64,000 bases of DNA, from assembly GCA_028285525.1 (NCBI GenBank), contig JANQOZ010000026.1:180974-244973 (forward strand), in the 5' to 3' direction. Each line of letters starts with the position of its first letter. Position 1 is the first letter of the stretch. The notes below the pieces were generated by a model. The model was not told where the DNA came from. It searched no databases and was given only the letters and a program-made list of their open reading frames with translations. The translations under genes and the position numbers were made by a program. Positions 1-9,300 of the stretch are shown here, in pieces. The DNA comes from Lysobacterales bacterium. GTDB taxonomy: Bacteria > Pseudomonadota > Gammaproteobacteria > Xanthomonadales > SZUA-38.

Positions 1-2
1 GC

Positions 3-767
3 ACTTTTCTGCGCGTCAACGGTGAATACAAGAAATCACTGACGGTCTTTCGTAAGGGAATCAAACGGCTGCGCGATGACGATAAACAGTATCACCCGCT
101 GGCAGTAACTCTCCTGATGGCGCGGGCAGAGACCGCCTTGACCGGCCCGCTGGCCGAGCACGCGCTCGATCAGATGGCGCTGGCAAATCAGATCATGGAC
201 CAGGACCCGGCGTCTTTTTCCGCTGAGGAACGGATCGAGGCAGCCTATCGGTACGGTGAAGTGCTCATGCTGCAGCACCTGGAGGGGCGGGCCATGGAGC
301 AGTTCAGGACCGCCTGGACGCTGGCGGAAGCGGACGGCAACTCGCAGTGGCTGGAGCGTCTCGCCAAGCCAGAGCTTGTCAGCAACCCGCTGTTTCGCGC
401 GGGTAGCCCGGGCGAAGCCGGCTTTGCGCTCAGCTATAACCTCACGGCCGACGGCCGACCGAAACAGGTTGAGGTGACCGCCGCGTCAGACGACCGCATT
501 GCCGTCACCGAGTTCGCGAAAGACATGCTGCGCAGCGCGAGAGTTCGCCCGCCCGTGATCGCGGGAGAGGGACGTGCCGTTGAGGATCAGCAGCTCATCA
601 TGGTCTTTCAGCCTTATGACGGGCGAAACCATCACCAGCCGTTGTTCCGGCTTCAGCGCAACCGGCCCCGCGTGACTTTGCGCGACAACTTCCGCAATCG
701 ACCGGCTTACCGCCCGGACTATCGGCCGCCAGCGCCGGGACCCGACGGCCGTAAAGTGAGCGTTTAA
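3..767 (+). CDS. TPR-like protein with TonB-C-like end (5' partial)
   Basis: The reading frame is open to the left edge of the window, so the N-terminus is missing; about 254 codons are visible. The first part is helical and TPR-like, with an alternating Ala/Leu pattern. The last ~80 residues before the tail (from GEAGFALSYNLTADG to LIMVFQP) resemble the C-terminal domain of TonB-type energy transducers: a YxLxxDGxPxxVxV strand, then a xxFAxxxLxxxRxRP segment. Exported proteins with a TPR part and a TonB-C-like end are common in this group and usually have no proven function. The tail is Arg/Pro-rich. No complete partner gene is visible upstream. Function is inferred only from fold resemblance. 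Confidence 0.7.
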   Translation, partial: TFLRVNGEYKKSLTVFRKGIKRLRDDDKQYHPLAVTLLMARAETALTGPLAEHALDQMALANQIMDQDPASFSAEERIEAAYRYGEVLMLQHLEGRAMEQFRTAWTLAEADGNSQWLERLAKPELVSNPLFRAGSPGEAGFALSYNLTADGRPKQVEVTAASDDRIAVTEFAKDMLRSARVRPPVIAGEGRAVEDQQLIMVFQPYDGRNHHQPLFRLQRNRPRVTLRDNFRNRPAYRPDYRPPAPGPDGRKVSV

Positions 768-821
768 ACCTGGCCGCCAATCCCCGGAAAGAGCCTGGGA
801 AAAACCTGGGGACAAACTCCA

Positions 822-840
822 GCGGACAGGACCAAGCGCC
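822..840 (-). repeat. Degenerate copy of dispersed GGGTCAGGACCAAGTGCC repeat
   Basis: GCGGACAGGACCAAGCGCC matches 16 of 19 positions of the consensus seen better at 42697-42717. It lies between the first two genes. On its own it would be unconvincing; it is listed because all copies lie between genes or at gene ends. Confidence 0.35.
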
Positions 841-984
841 AAGCGTGGGCTCAGCGCCAGATAAGGGTTGATCTCCAGTAACGCGTTGATTACGCTCCGA
901 TGGAAGCAATATTTCCCGATTCCATCACCTCAGGAAGCTGACGATGACCCGCAACTCAGGCGCCGTCCATGAGTGCTCAGGCCC

Positions 985-2142
985 ATGAGCACCTATGTCA
1001 CCTTTAATGTCGTCAGCACCGGCGAGATCGCCGAAGGCTTCAGCGAAGCTGCAGTCCAGGACACTCTTCGAACCCGTCTGCGCCTTGGCGCAGAGCAAGC
1101 GGAGGCCTTTTTCAGCAAACGGCGGATACTGAAAAAAGGCCTGATGAAAGTTGACGCCGAGAAATTCTCCGGCCAGCTTGCCAAACTCGGCATTGTCTGC
1201 GAGATCGTTAAGGTCGAGCCACGCATCAATCAACCGACGGTGGGGCTTGAACTGGTTCCCCAGGATCCAGACCCGGACGTCGCGCCCGAAGCGGCGGCCA
1301 AGTCCGAACCGAACCCCGGCAAAATGATGGTCTGTCCACGCTGCGGGCACGAACAAGCTGTCGCTGAGCAGTGCGAAAATTGCGGCGTATGGTTTCACAA
1401 ACTTGAGCCCGAGCAACCTGTCGATGGAGATGCCGACCGGGCAAACCCTTTAAGGTCGGATGCTCAATCAGCGAACGACGCGGAAGCGAGCGCCGAAGAT
1501 TCCCTCAACCCCATAGCAATTGCTGCGGCGGCCGGCGCGGGTTTGGTAGGCGCACTGGCCTGGAAGTGGATAGCGGTAACGTTCGGCTACGAACTGGGAG
1601 TTGTCGCGTGGGGGATCGGCGGGGCCGTCGGATTCGCTGCCGCCAGCGCCGGTTCGCGGGGCGTCAAGGCAGGGATCATCTGCGGAATGCTCGCTTTTGC
1701 CGCTATCGGGATGGGCAAATACTGGGCCGCCAAAGCCGTCATCGACGACCTGAAAGAAGTTGTCGGAACAACGATTCTGAGCGAAGACGGGCTCGGCGCG
1801 ATCTACGACGAGTACGCCGAAGACGCACGAATCTTCCGCGCCGGATCGGGCAGCGACGAATTTGTCCGGCAGTTCATGGTGGACCGGGGTTATACCGAAG
1901 CGGCTCGTGCCTCGGCGATCTCAGACGCTGAACTCCGGGACTTTCGAGAGTACACGGAGCCTGGCCTGCGCGACTTTACGGAAGAGCAGCCCGATACAGA
2001 CGCCTGGGCGACGGAGGCAATCGCCGAGTTTGAAGGGATCTCGGCAACCGAGGTGATGATGGAGGGGTTCGGCGTGCTGGACGTTTTGTTTCTGCTGCTG
2101 GGCGTTGGGACCGCCTTCCGCCTCGGCAGCCAAATGGAGTAG
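985..2142 (+). CDS. Zinc-ribbon multi-pass membrane protein, function unknown
   Basis: About 385 residues from ATG 985; an in-frame GTG at 973 would add four residues, and neither has a clear ribosome-binding site. Residues 1-75 form a small basic alpha/beta domain. A zinc ribbon follows with C117-x2-C120 and C130-x2-C133 (CPRCGH...CENCG). After an acidic linker come two or three Gly/Ala-rich membrane segments (about 180-255). A mainly acidic soluble segment follows, with a last hydrophobic helix near the C-terminus (VLDVLFLLLGVG). No enzyme motif is seen. The ribbon most likely has a structural or sensing role on the cytoplasmic side. No family is recognised. Confidence 0.75.
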   Translation: MSTYVTFNVVSTGEIAEGFSEAAVQDTLRTRLRLGAEQAEAFFSKRRILKKGLMKVDAEKFSGQLAKLGIVCEIVKVEPRINQPTVGLELVPQDPDPDVAPEAAAKSEPNPGKMMVCPRCGHEQAVAEQCENCGVWFHKLEPEQPVDGDADRANPLRSDAQSANDAEASAEDSLNPIAIAAAAGAGLVGALAWKWIAVTFGYELGVVAWGIGGAVGFAAASAGSRGVKAGIICGMLAFAAIGMGKYWAAKAVIDDLKEVVGTTILSEDGLGAIYDEYAEDARIFRAGSGSDEFVRQFMVDRGYTEAARASAISDAELRDFREYTEPGLRDFTEEQPDTDAWATEAIAEFEGISATEVMMEGFGVLDVLFLLLGVGTAFRLGSQME

Positions 2143-2228
2143 GAAATCCCAGGGACCAGGGGCCAAAGCAGAGTTTCAGCGCGCCCTGGCCAGCAACGGC
2201 CTCTCTTAGATAGAGCTGGCAAATCAGA

Positions 2229-2987
2229 TCATGGGTGATACTCATGACGACGCATCATCCGGCGCTGCTCCCACCATATCGCCGCTACCATGCCGAGGAT
2301 CCCCCGGCCGGCACGAAGGGAACCGAGCAGTGTGCCGCTGATTTTTGATCGTCCGATTCGCTTCAGGCTGGAAACCGGCACCTCCACCATCGATAAACCG
2401 TGCTGAATGGCGCGGAGCTGCATCTCGCAGGTCCAGCCGAATGCACGGTCCTGCATAGCCAGACGATCCAAAGCGCCAACGCGAATAGTCCGAAACGGAC
2501 CGAGGTCGTTAACGTCGCAGCGCCATAGAAGACGAATCAGCGCTGACGAAAGCCAATTACCAAACTCCTGCTGCGGGCTGAGAGCGCCCGGTTCACGGGC
2601 CCCGGCGACCCGGTTCCCGATCACCAGGTCCGCGCCGTCGGCGAGCGGAGCCAGCAGCGCCGGGACTTCACTGACATCGACCGAATGATCCGCGTCGACA
2701 AACAGCACAACGTCGTTCTCTTTGGCACCGCCGCTCCGCACTCGACGTAGCGCGCGAAGGCAGGCGGCTCCGTAACCCCGCCGGCTTTCGCTAACCACCG
2801 TCGCCCCAGCATCTTGTGCTACCGCCGCGGTAGCGTCGCGGGAGTTGTTGTCACAGACAATGATGTGATCCACAAGCGCCTTTCCCGCGGCATCTGTCAG
2901 CGCCCAAAGCTCGGTCACCACCAAACCAACGCTGGGCGCTTCATCCAGCGCGGGAATCACGACCCATACCCGCGCGCCGTTAAACAT
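2229..2987 (-). CDS. GT2 family glycosyltransferase (polyprenyl-phosphate sugar synthase-like)
   Basis: About 252 residues, GT-A fold. The N-terminus has the GT2 opening VWVVIPALDEAPSVG. The metal-binding D-x-D appears in VVLFVDADHSVD, and the acceptor-side region LGPFRTIRVGAL follows. There is no C-terminal membrane domain, as in soluble dolichyl/polyprenyl-phosphate mannose synthases and related GT2 enzymes that load a sugar onto a lipid carrier at the inner membrane. ATG 2987 is used; the GTG just upstream is equally possible and no strong ribosome-binding site is seen. It is transcribed away from the GT-C gene at 3087, about 100 bp off, and the two could form a donor-making and donor-using pair. 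Sugar and acceptor cannot be read from the sequence. Confidence 0.88.
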   Translation of the reverse strand: MFNGARVWVVIPALDEAPSVGLVVTELWALTDAAGKALVDHIIVCDNNSRDATAAVAQDAGATVVSESRRGYGAACLRALRRVRSGGAKENDVVLFVDADHSVDVSEVPALLAPLADGADLVIGNRVAGAREPGALSPQQEFGNWLSSALIRLLWRCDVNDLGPFRTIRVGALDRLAMQDRAFGWTCEMQLRAIQHGLSMVEVPVSSLKRIGRSKISGTLLGSLRAGRGILGMVAAIWWEQRRMMRRHEYHP

Positions 2988-3086
2988 CACACTGACCAGT
3001 TCGGCTGCGCGCCGTTGCTTCTGTTCGAAAGCGGTGCGGGGTTTTTCTGGTCATTAATGCAAGCCTCGCTTGAGCGTTAGCCGGTA

Positions 3087-4409
3087 TTGATCAAGAGACC
3101 TGAACTAGCTGTCTTCCATTTCAGCGGCCTCGCCGCTGTGCTGGTCTGCGCTTCTCTGGCTTACCACTCCCGGCAGGCCTTGCCGCCAGCTATCACGGTA
3201 TTCCTGGGTTTGTGCGCAGCTGGATTTTGCCTTTCGATACTTGGCGCAGGTGCCGTGTGGCGCGCTAACGGCGCAATCGGGATCAAACCGATACTGGTTT
3301 GGTGTGTCGCTCTGCGCCTGGTAGCGATATGGGGCGCGCCGATTTATGAAGACGACTATTTCCGATACCTGTGGGACGGCCGGCAAACGGTGGAAAGCGA
3401 CACGCCCTACGCGAGCGTGCCTTCGGATGCCTTTCTGGACGAGAACAACGAACGCTGGTCGGACATCCTGGATGAGATCAACAACCCCGACATCGGCACA
3501 GTCTACGGTCCGGTCAATCAGTACGTCTTTGCGCTCGCGTACCTGATTGCGCCCGGTAGCGTGTTTGTGCTCCAGGTTATGATGGCCGCAGCGGACTTGC
3601 TGCTGCTGTTACTCCTTTCCCTGCTGCTCAGAGACCTGGGCCGCTCCACCCTGGCGCCTGTAGTGCTCTATGGGTTCAGTCCGCTGATCTTGAAAGAGTT
3701 TTCGATGACCGCTCACCCGGATGTGCTGATGCTGACCGCGCTTGTGGCCAGCCTGCTTACCTGGCGCCGCGGTCTCTTTCCGGCGACGGCAGTGCTTCTG
3801 GGCATAGCCGTCGCAGCAAAAGTGTTTGCGTTTGCTGCCGCGCCTCTGCTGCTGCGCTGGCGCTGGCGAAGCTGGCTGGTTTTGGCGGCCGCGGTGTTAG
3901 CGTTGCATCTGCCTCTAAGCGGCCGTTTTGGAGGCAATGCGGGACTTGCAGCCATGGCCGGAGAGTGGCTGTTCAACGCGCCGCTCTACTATCTGCTCCT
4001 GGATATCCTCGATCTCCAGACGTTGAAACTTGCGCTGTTTTTGATCTTTGCCGGAATCTGCGCCGGCTACTTCTTTTTCAGCCGCTATCACTACACAGCA
4101 CCACCCACGCCACCCAGAGGCGACTGGCTGTATCTAGCGATGCTGTTGGCTGTGCCAGTGCTGAATCCCTGGTACTACCCGCTGGTGCTGGTGTTTGCGG
4201 TGATCTATCCGACAGTCTGGGCCTGGCTGGGCTCCTTCACGATTCTGCTGGCCTACGTTACCGGACTGCAGCTGCTGCAGCCCGGCTTACAGCCTTACGA
4301 GCAGCCGAGCTGGGTGCTTTGGGTAGAGTTTGTGCCGATGCTTATCGCCCTGCTGGGTTCAGCCATCCTGCCTTTTTTGCGCGCGAAAGTTACACGAGCA
4401 TCAGCTTGA
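3087..4409 (+). CDS. GT-C fold membrane glycosyltransferase (mannosyltransferase-like)
   Basis: About 440 residues with roughly ten to twelve hydrophobic helices across the whole length. The first periplasmic loop holds APIYEDDYFRYLWDGR; an acidic pair followed by a YRYLWDG-type segment is typical of GT-C enzymes that use polyprenyl-phosphate sugars (PIG-M/MptB-like and DUF2029 groups). TTG 3087 is the first start codon after an in-frame stop at 3078. The 3' end overlaps the convergent gene at 4390 by 20 bp. The divergent GT2 gene probably supplies the lipid-linked donor, which is inference. The target could be a glycan, lipid or protein. Confidence 0.82.
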   Translation: MIKRPELAVFHFSGLAAVLVCASLAYHSRQALPPAITVFLGLCAAGFCLSILGAGAVWRANGAIGIKPILVWCVALRLVAIWGAPIYEDDYFRYLWDGRQTVESDTPYASVPSDAFLDENNERWSDILDEINNPDIGTVYGPVNQYVFALAYLIAPGSVFVLQVMMAAADLLLLLLLSLLLRDLGRSTLAPVVLYGFSPLILKEFSMTAHPDVLMLTALVASLLTWRRGLFPATAVLLGIAVAAKVFAFAAAPLLLRWRWRSWLVLAAAVLALHLPLSGRFGGNAGLAAMAGEWLFNAPLYYLLLDILDLQTLKLALFLIFAGICAGYFFFSRYHYTAPPTPPRGDWLYLAMLLAVPVLNPWYYPLVLVFAVIYPTVWAWLGSFTILLAYVTGLQLLQPGLQPYEQPSWVLWVEFVPMLIALLGSAILPFLRAKVTRASA

Positions 4410-4797
4410 AACGTTTGTTGAGGTAGTACAAAACCGCAACCAGATCGTCGCGAGTCAGGAGGCCAGCAATCTGCTGCTCCGGCATTTCACAGTTGTAGAG
4501 GCTCGCCGCAAAATCGTTGACGCCAGCGTCCCGAAACTGCGTCGCAGTTTTGCGTTTCAGCTTCGCCAGCTCACCGGACTCAGGGTTTACGACACAAAAC
4601 CTGAGTTTGCCGTAATCCCGAACTCTTCCTTTAAAAACGGCTTTGCCCTGGTCGTAAAGCGGATCAACCTGCCGCTGCCGAGCCTGTAGCTGCTGGTCCT
4701 GTAACTGATGTGGGCGAGCGACGCTGCCGGACGCTTCCGCGGGAGCGTCCGCTAAAAACAGGCTTCCAATCAACATGATGCCGATCGCTTCTTTCAT
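4390..4797 (-). CDS. Small secreted protein, function unknown
   Basis: ATG 4797 is chosen because GGAGG lies about 10 bases upstream and a signal peptide follows at once (MKEAIGIMLIGSLFLADAPAEA). The longer frame to 4839 lacks both. The mature part is about 110 residues, basic and Gln/Lys-rich. It has two cysteines (RFCVVNP and LYNCEMP) that could pair in the periplasm. The region LLTRDDLVAVLYYLNKRFKLMLV is helical, faintly like a small cytochrome-type fold, but no CxxCH is present so heme binding is not claimed. It is convergent with the GT-C gene and overlaps its last 20 bases. Confidence 0.7.
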   Translation of the reverse strand: MKEAIGIMLIGSLFLADAPAEASGSVARPHQLQDQQLQARQRQVDPLYDQGKAVFKGRVRDYGKLRFCVVNPESGELAKLKRKTATQFRDAGVNDFAASLYNCEMPEQQIAGLLTRDDLVAVLYYLNKRFKLMLV

Positions 4798-4946
4798 CGG
4801 TTTAGTCCTCCGTTTGGGACAGACGAGACGTCCGTTCAAAAAGCAGACCGTGAGAAGCAGAGATTAATCGCAAAAGTCGGAGAAAAACTTTGGTGTCAAC
4901 AGAAACCGCAGGGGCGGCGTACCGCTCTACTGGTTGTGAGGCTTAC

Positions 4947-4966
4947 CCTGGCACTTTACCCTGACC
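4947..4966 (-). repeat. Copy of the dispersed GGTCAGGGTAAAGTGCCAGG repeat
   Basis: Read on the minus strand this is one arm of the hairpin at 21079-21117 with small changes. It ends 11 bases before the chosen start of the TIR gene, so the upstream in-frame GTG 4936 would translate the repeat; this argues against that start. Confidence 0.6.
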
Positions 4967-4977
4967 TTATGGGTGAC

Positions 4978-6255
4978 ATGACAGATGTCTTCATTTCCTA
5001 CGCTGCAGAAGATCGTGACGTCGCAAAAGCGCTCGTCGCCGCCCTGAAACGCGCAGACTTATCGGTTTGGTGGGATCAGCAGCTCGATGCGGGCGCCGAG
5101 TTTTCGGCGGAAATAGAAAGTCGACTGGCTGCGGCGAAAGCGGTTGTGGTCATCTGGACCAAGGTTTCGGTCACCTCGCTCTGGGTAAAGGACGAGGCTG
5201 ACATTGCGCTGCGCAACGAGTCTCTGGTGCCAGTGCAGTTCGACGACAGCGACCCGCCTATCGGCTTTAGACAGGTTCAGACGCTAGACCTTTCGCATTG
5301 GGATAGAAATCCTGCTCACCCGCTGGCTCGCGTGCTGCTTGACGCAATCCGATCAAAGATCGGTCACGCGCCTTCGAAACCGGACGAAGTCGGCGCACCA
5401 CGGTTTAGATCGCAACGCATAAAGTACTGTCGTTCGGCTGACAGGACGCGAATCGCCTACGCATTGATGGGAGAAGGCCCCCCGGTGGTTAAAGCCGGCA
5501 ACATCATGACGCATATCGAACTCGACGCACAGTTGTTTGCTTGGCGTCACCTATTTACTGCGCTGGCGCAAACGCAACAGCTGGTTCGTTATGACCTGCG
5601 AGGCATGGGACTCTCCGAATGGGACCCGGTGAGCGTGACCTTCGATGACTACCTGGCCGACTTAGAAGCGGTCGTGGATGCGGCAGGACTTGAGCGCTTC
5701 GCGTTGCTGGGTTTTTCTCAAGGATGCGCGCTTTCATTAGCCTACGCCGCGAAACACCCAGAGCGAGTCAGCTGTCTGGCGCTAACCGCGGCCTATGCTC
5801 GTGGATGGCGTGTTCGACTATCGCCGCAGGAGCAAAAGCGGGAGCAGGCCTTTCTCGACATCATCAATACGAGTTGGGAAGACCGTTCGTTTATCGCGCA
5901 GCAGATGTTTACCAGCTCGTTCGCGCCTAACGCTACCCGTGAAGAGGCAACGATGTTCAACCAGCTTATGCAAAAGACAACCAACGCTGAGAACCTGGTT
6001 GCCAACCTAAACGCAATGGCTGAAGTCGACCTAACGAACGTATTGAAATCCATCGAGGCACCGGTTCGACTGTTTCATGTCGTCGATGACACCTTGAACT
6101 CCTCAATCGATGAAGCCCGACTAATTGCCAGTGAGATGCCGGATGCGGAGCTCATTCCGATTGAGGGGGCTGCCCATCTCGTCCTGGAAGATGACCCGGC
6201 GTGGCCGCAGTATCGGGATGAGTTAACTGACTTTCTGGAAACGCACAATCAGTAG
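4978..6255 (+). CDS. TIR domain fused to alpha/beta hydrolase
   Basis: About 425 residues from ATG 4978 (MTDVFISYAAEDRD); ATG 4969 is possible. Residues 1-140 are a TIR domain. It has the opening strand DVFISYAAEDRDVA, the WWDQQLDAG loop, and W69-x3-E73 in SLWVKDEADIA, where TIR NAD hydrolases carry the catalytic Glu. Residues ~150-425 are an alpha/beta hydrolase with nucleophile elbow GFSQG (Ser247), an acidic residue in the VVDDT segment and His in GAAHLVLED, a complete triad. Known TIR proteins cleave or cyclise NAD+ in defence or host interaction; hydrolases of this group cleave esters or similar bonds. There is no signal peptide, so it is cytoplasmic. It stands alone, with no adjacent nuclease, prophage or toxin. 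Substrates are unknown. Confidence 0.88.
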   Translation: MTDVFISYAAEDRDVAKALVAALKRADLSVWWDQQLDAGAEFSAEIESRLAAAKAVVVIWTKVSVTSLWVKDEADIALRNESLVPVQFDDSDPPIGFRQVQTLDLSHWDRNPAHPLARVLLDAIRSKIGHAPSKPDEVGAPRFRSQRIKYCRSADRTRIAYALMGEGPPVVKAGNIMTHIELDAQLFAWRHLFTALAQTQQLVRYDLRGMGLSEWDPVSVTFDDYLADLEAVVDAAGLERFALLGFSQGCALSLAYAAKHPERVSCLALTAAYARGWRVRLSPQEQKREQAFLDIINTSWEDRSFIAQQMFTSSFAPNATREEATMFNQLMQKTTNAENLVANLNAMAEVDLTNVLKSIEAPVRLFHVVDDTLNSSIDEARLIASEMPDAELIPIEGAAHLVLEDDPAWPQYRDELTDFLETHNQ

Positions 6256-6374
6256 CGCTCTAGAAACGCTGCCCAGAGCCTGCGGCACAGCATAGTCCGT
6301 TGAGTCGGCTGTGAGGGGCGCCTTGCATCGGATCCTCAATCACCTACCCTTAAGTCGGAGCAAAAGGAAACCTA

Positions 6375-9300
6375 ATGAAGCATATTGCATTGCTGCTGGT
6401 CGTTTGTGCCATCGCATTGCTTCCTCCATCGGCCGGCGCCCAGTCCCTGGAATACCGATTCGAACGGTTATGGCCAGGGCTGCAACAGCCCTGGTACTTC
6501 ACCGAGCCGGGGCGACTGGCGGTGGGCGAGGACGGATTCATTTACGTGCTGGACTATCGCCGACGCGAGGTATTCAAACTGGCGGGCGACGGGCGGGTGG
6601 TGAAGAACTGGACGGTATTCCCAATCGGGTCCCCCAACGGTGCCATGGGCGGAAAAATCACCACCGCGGTGCACGTTGACAACGGATTCCTGTACCTCTC
6701 TGATATCGACGGTCTGATAACCAAATACACCACGGATGGTGAATTTGTCACCACCTGGGGCACCGAAGGCAGCGATGGCACCGGCCCCGGCGAGTTTCAG
6801 TACACAGGGTTCCTGTCCGGCGGCGCTCAGGGTATCGCTACGGACGCCGCCGGCGACGTCTATATTGTCGATCCCGCCAATCATCGAATCCAGAAATTCT
6901 CCAGCGACGGCACCTACCTGACGGAATGGGGGAGCGAGGGCACGGGAGCCGGGCAGTTTGAATTGCCGAGTGATATCGCCTTTGACAGTGAGGGCTACGC
7001 CTACGTAGCCGAAGTGTCAGAGCTCCGCGTGCAGAAATTTGCGCCGCCCGCCAGCGGCCTGAGAGATGAACCCTATACCTACCTGACAGAGTTTTTAAGA
7101 GATGCTCCGGCAAACCGGACCATGGAGCCGGTTCGCATGGAATTTGGCCCAAGCAACGTGCTTTACACCACTGTGAGCGGCGAAGACGTTCGGGTGTTTA
7201 CGCCACCGGTGAGCGGATTACCCCAGGATCCGCACACGGCGCAAGGCCCGCTGGTGGGTCCTACCGGAGCTGACATCGCTATTCTTGGCGAAAGACTCTT
7301 GCTGGGCGACATCTTCTCAAGCACCGTGGCACTCCACCTGCCTGAGGGTCTGGAGCTGGCGCGCTATTCCGCTACCGGAGCTGCCAATCGGTTCTTTGCG
7401 ACTTCGCGCCGGCAGAGTGCCTCGCCAGGCCCGATCGCCATCGGAACAAACGGCGATGTTTACGTTGGAGATCCAGGTAACCGCAGGATTCAGGTGTTCG
7501 ACACAGACGGGCGGCATTTGCGCAACATCAACGATATCGTCCCCCTAGACCTGGTGATCGATGCCACCGGTCCGAATGATGAGGTGCTGGTGCGCCACGA
7601 GTTTGAGGCACCGGTGTTTCCCAGAACGATTACAGTGACGCGCTATTCCAGCGACGGCGTCATCCTCGATTCATGGCCAACCATTGGCACCAACGCGCCC
7701 ACCATCCGCTCGGTCGATCAATCGGGTGGGCTGGCCATGGATAGCGCGGGCAATATCTACGTGGGTGTCGGGGTAGATCCGGACGCTTTTGGGCTCAATG
7801 CACGCACCGTTCAGCGCTACACATCAGATGGCAACCTTCTTGCCCAGTGGGGAGCAACCACCTTTTCGATACGCGGGCTGGCAATCGACTCTCAGGATCG
7901 GTTGTACGTTAGTGAAAACCTGTTTGAAGTGCAGCGTTTTGTGCCGCCGGTCGCTGGGGTATCCAGCACGGATCCACATGTTTTCGACATAACGATTCAG
8001 GCGCTCGGGAATCTGGCTAAGGTCGCGGTCGATGCCAACGACAATCTTTATGTGGTCACACCGCCGGACCGGATAACTCAGTTCGATCCGGATGGCAACC
8101 AGCTTTCCCAGCTTGTCGAACGTGGCAGGCTGGCCGGCCAGCTGGATATGAGGGCCCTGAATGGTGTCGCCGTTGGCGCTGATGGGAGTGTCTTTGTCGC
8201 CGACGGAGGAAATCGTCGGGTCCAGAAATTCCGCGAAGTGGTCACCGCAGAAAATGCCCGTGCAATTCTGGTTGCCGGTGGCGGACCCTATCCCGGCAAC
8301 GCCCTTTGGGCCGCGACGGAGGTTAACACCAACTTCATCTACCGCACGCTGGTGACCCAGGGCTTCGACCGAGAGACGATCCAATACCTTTCCGACAACA
8401 TCGAATCCGATCTGGACCAGAACGGACTGTTCGACGATGTGGACGCCACGGCAACCCGAGCGAATCTCATGGATGCACTGCTGGGGTCTTTCTCTTCTGA
8501 CGTGGAAGAACTTGTACTGGTTCTGGTGGATCATGGCGGGCTGAATACGTTTCGCCTGTCTGCCACGGAAACGGTAACGGCGGATGAACTCGCCGGCTGG
8601 CTGGACACTTGGCAGAGCAACAACCCCGGCGCTCGTGTCACCGTTGTCTACGACGCGTGCCAAGCCGGATCGTTCCTGGATGAGCTCCGTGCGCCCTCGG
8701 AGGACCGGGTGCTAATCGCCTCCACCGGCGCCGACGAAAACGCCTATTTTGTTTCTCAGGGGGCCCTGTCTTTCTCCAACCAGTTCTGGACCGGTATTTT
8801 TAATGGGCTATCGGTCGGCAGTGCGTTCGGACTTGCGGCGCAAAGTCAGACCGCGGCCTTTCCCCGGCAGGTGGCCATGCTCGATGCGGACGGCGATGGC
8901 ATCGTGAATACCGCGGCCGATGAGGCAGTTGTTGCCGCGCGATTCATTGGCAACGGCGCGACTAATTCGGGTGAGGTTCCGGTGATCGGCTCCGTGTCCT
9001 CGCCCCAAACAATTTTTGGCACGAGCGAAGCTACGGTCTCAGCGGGGGGCGTAGCAGACAGTGATGGGATAACCCGGGTGTGGGCCGTGATGCGGCCTCC
9101 AGGTTTTAATCCAGGCTCGCCGGACAATCCGGTCAATGAACTGCCAACTTTTGATTTGTCACCCGTCGGGGGTGGAAACTACCAGGCTACCTATCGTCAA
9201 TTCTCCGCCCCTGGTACCTATCAGCTCACCATCTATGCCCGGGACACCTTCGGCAATACCGGCGTCCCTCAGACTACGTCGGTGACCGTAGACAGCCCGC

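Noticed and set aside
4390..4797. Cytochrome c
   Set aside because: Fold hint only; no CxxCH heme motif.
4936..4977. Upstream start for the TIR gene (GTG 4936)
   Set aside because: It would translate the dispersed repeat at 4947-4966; TIR homology starts right after ATG 4978.
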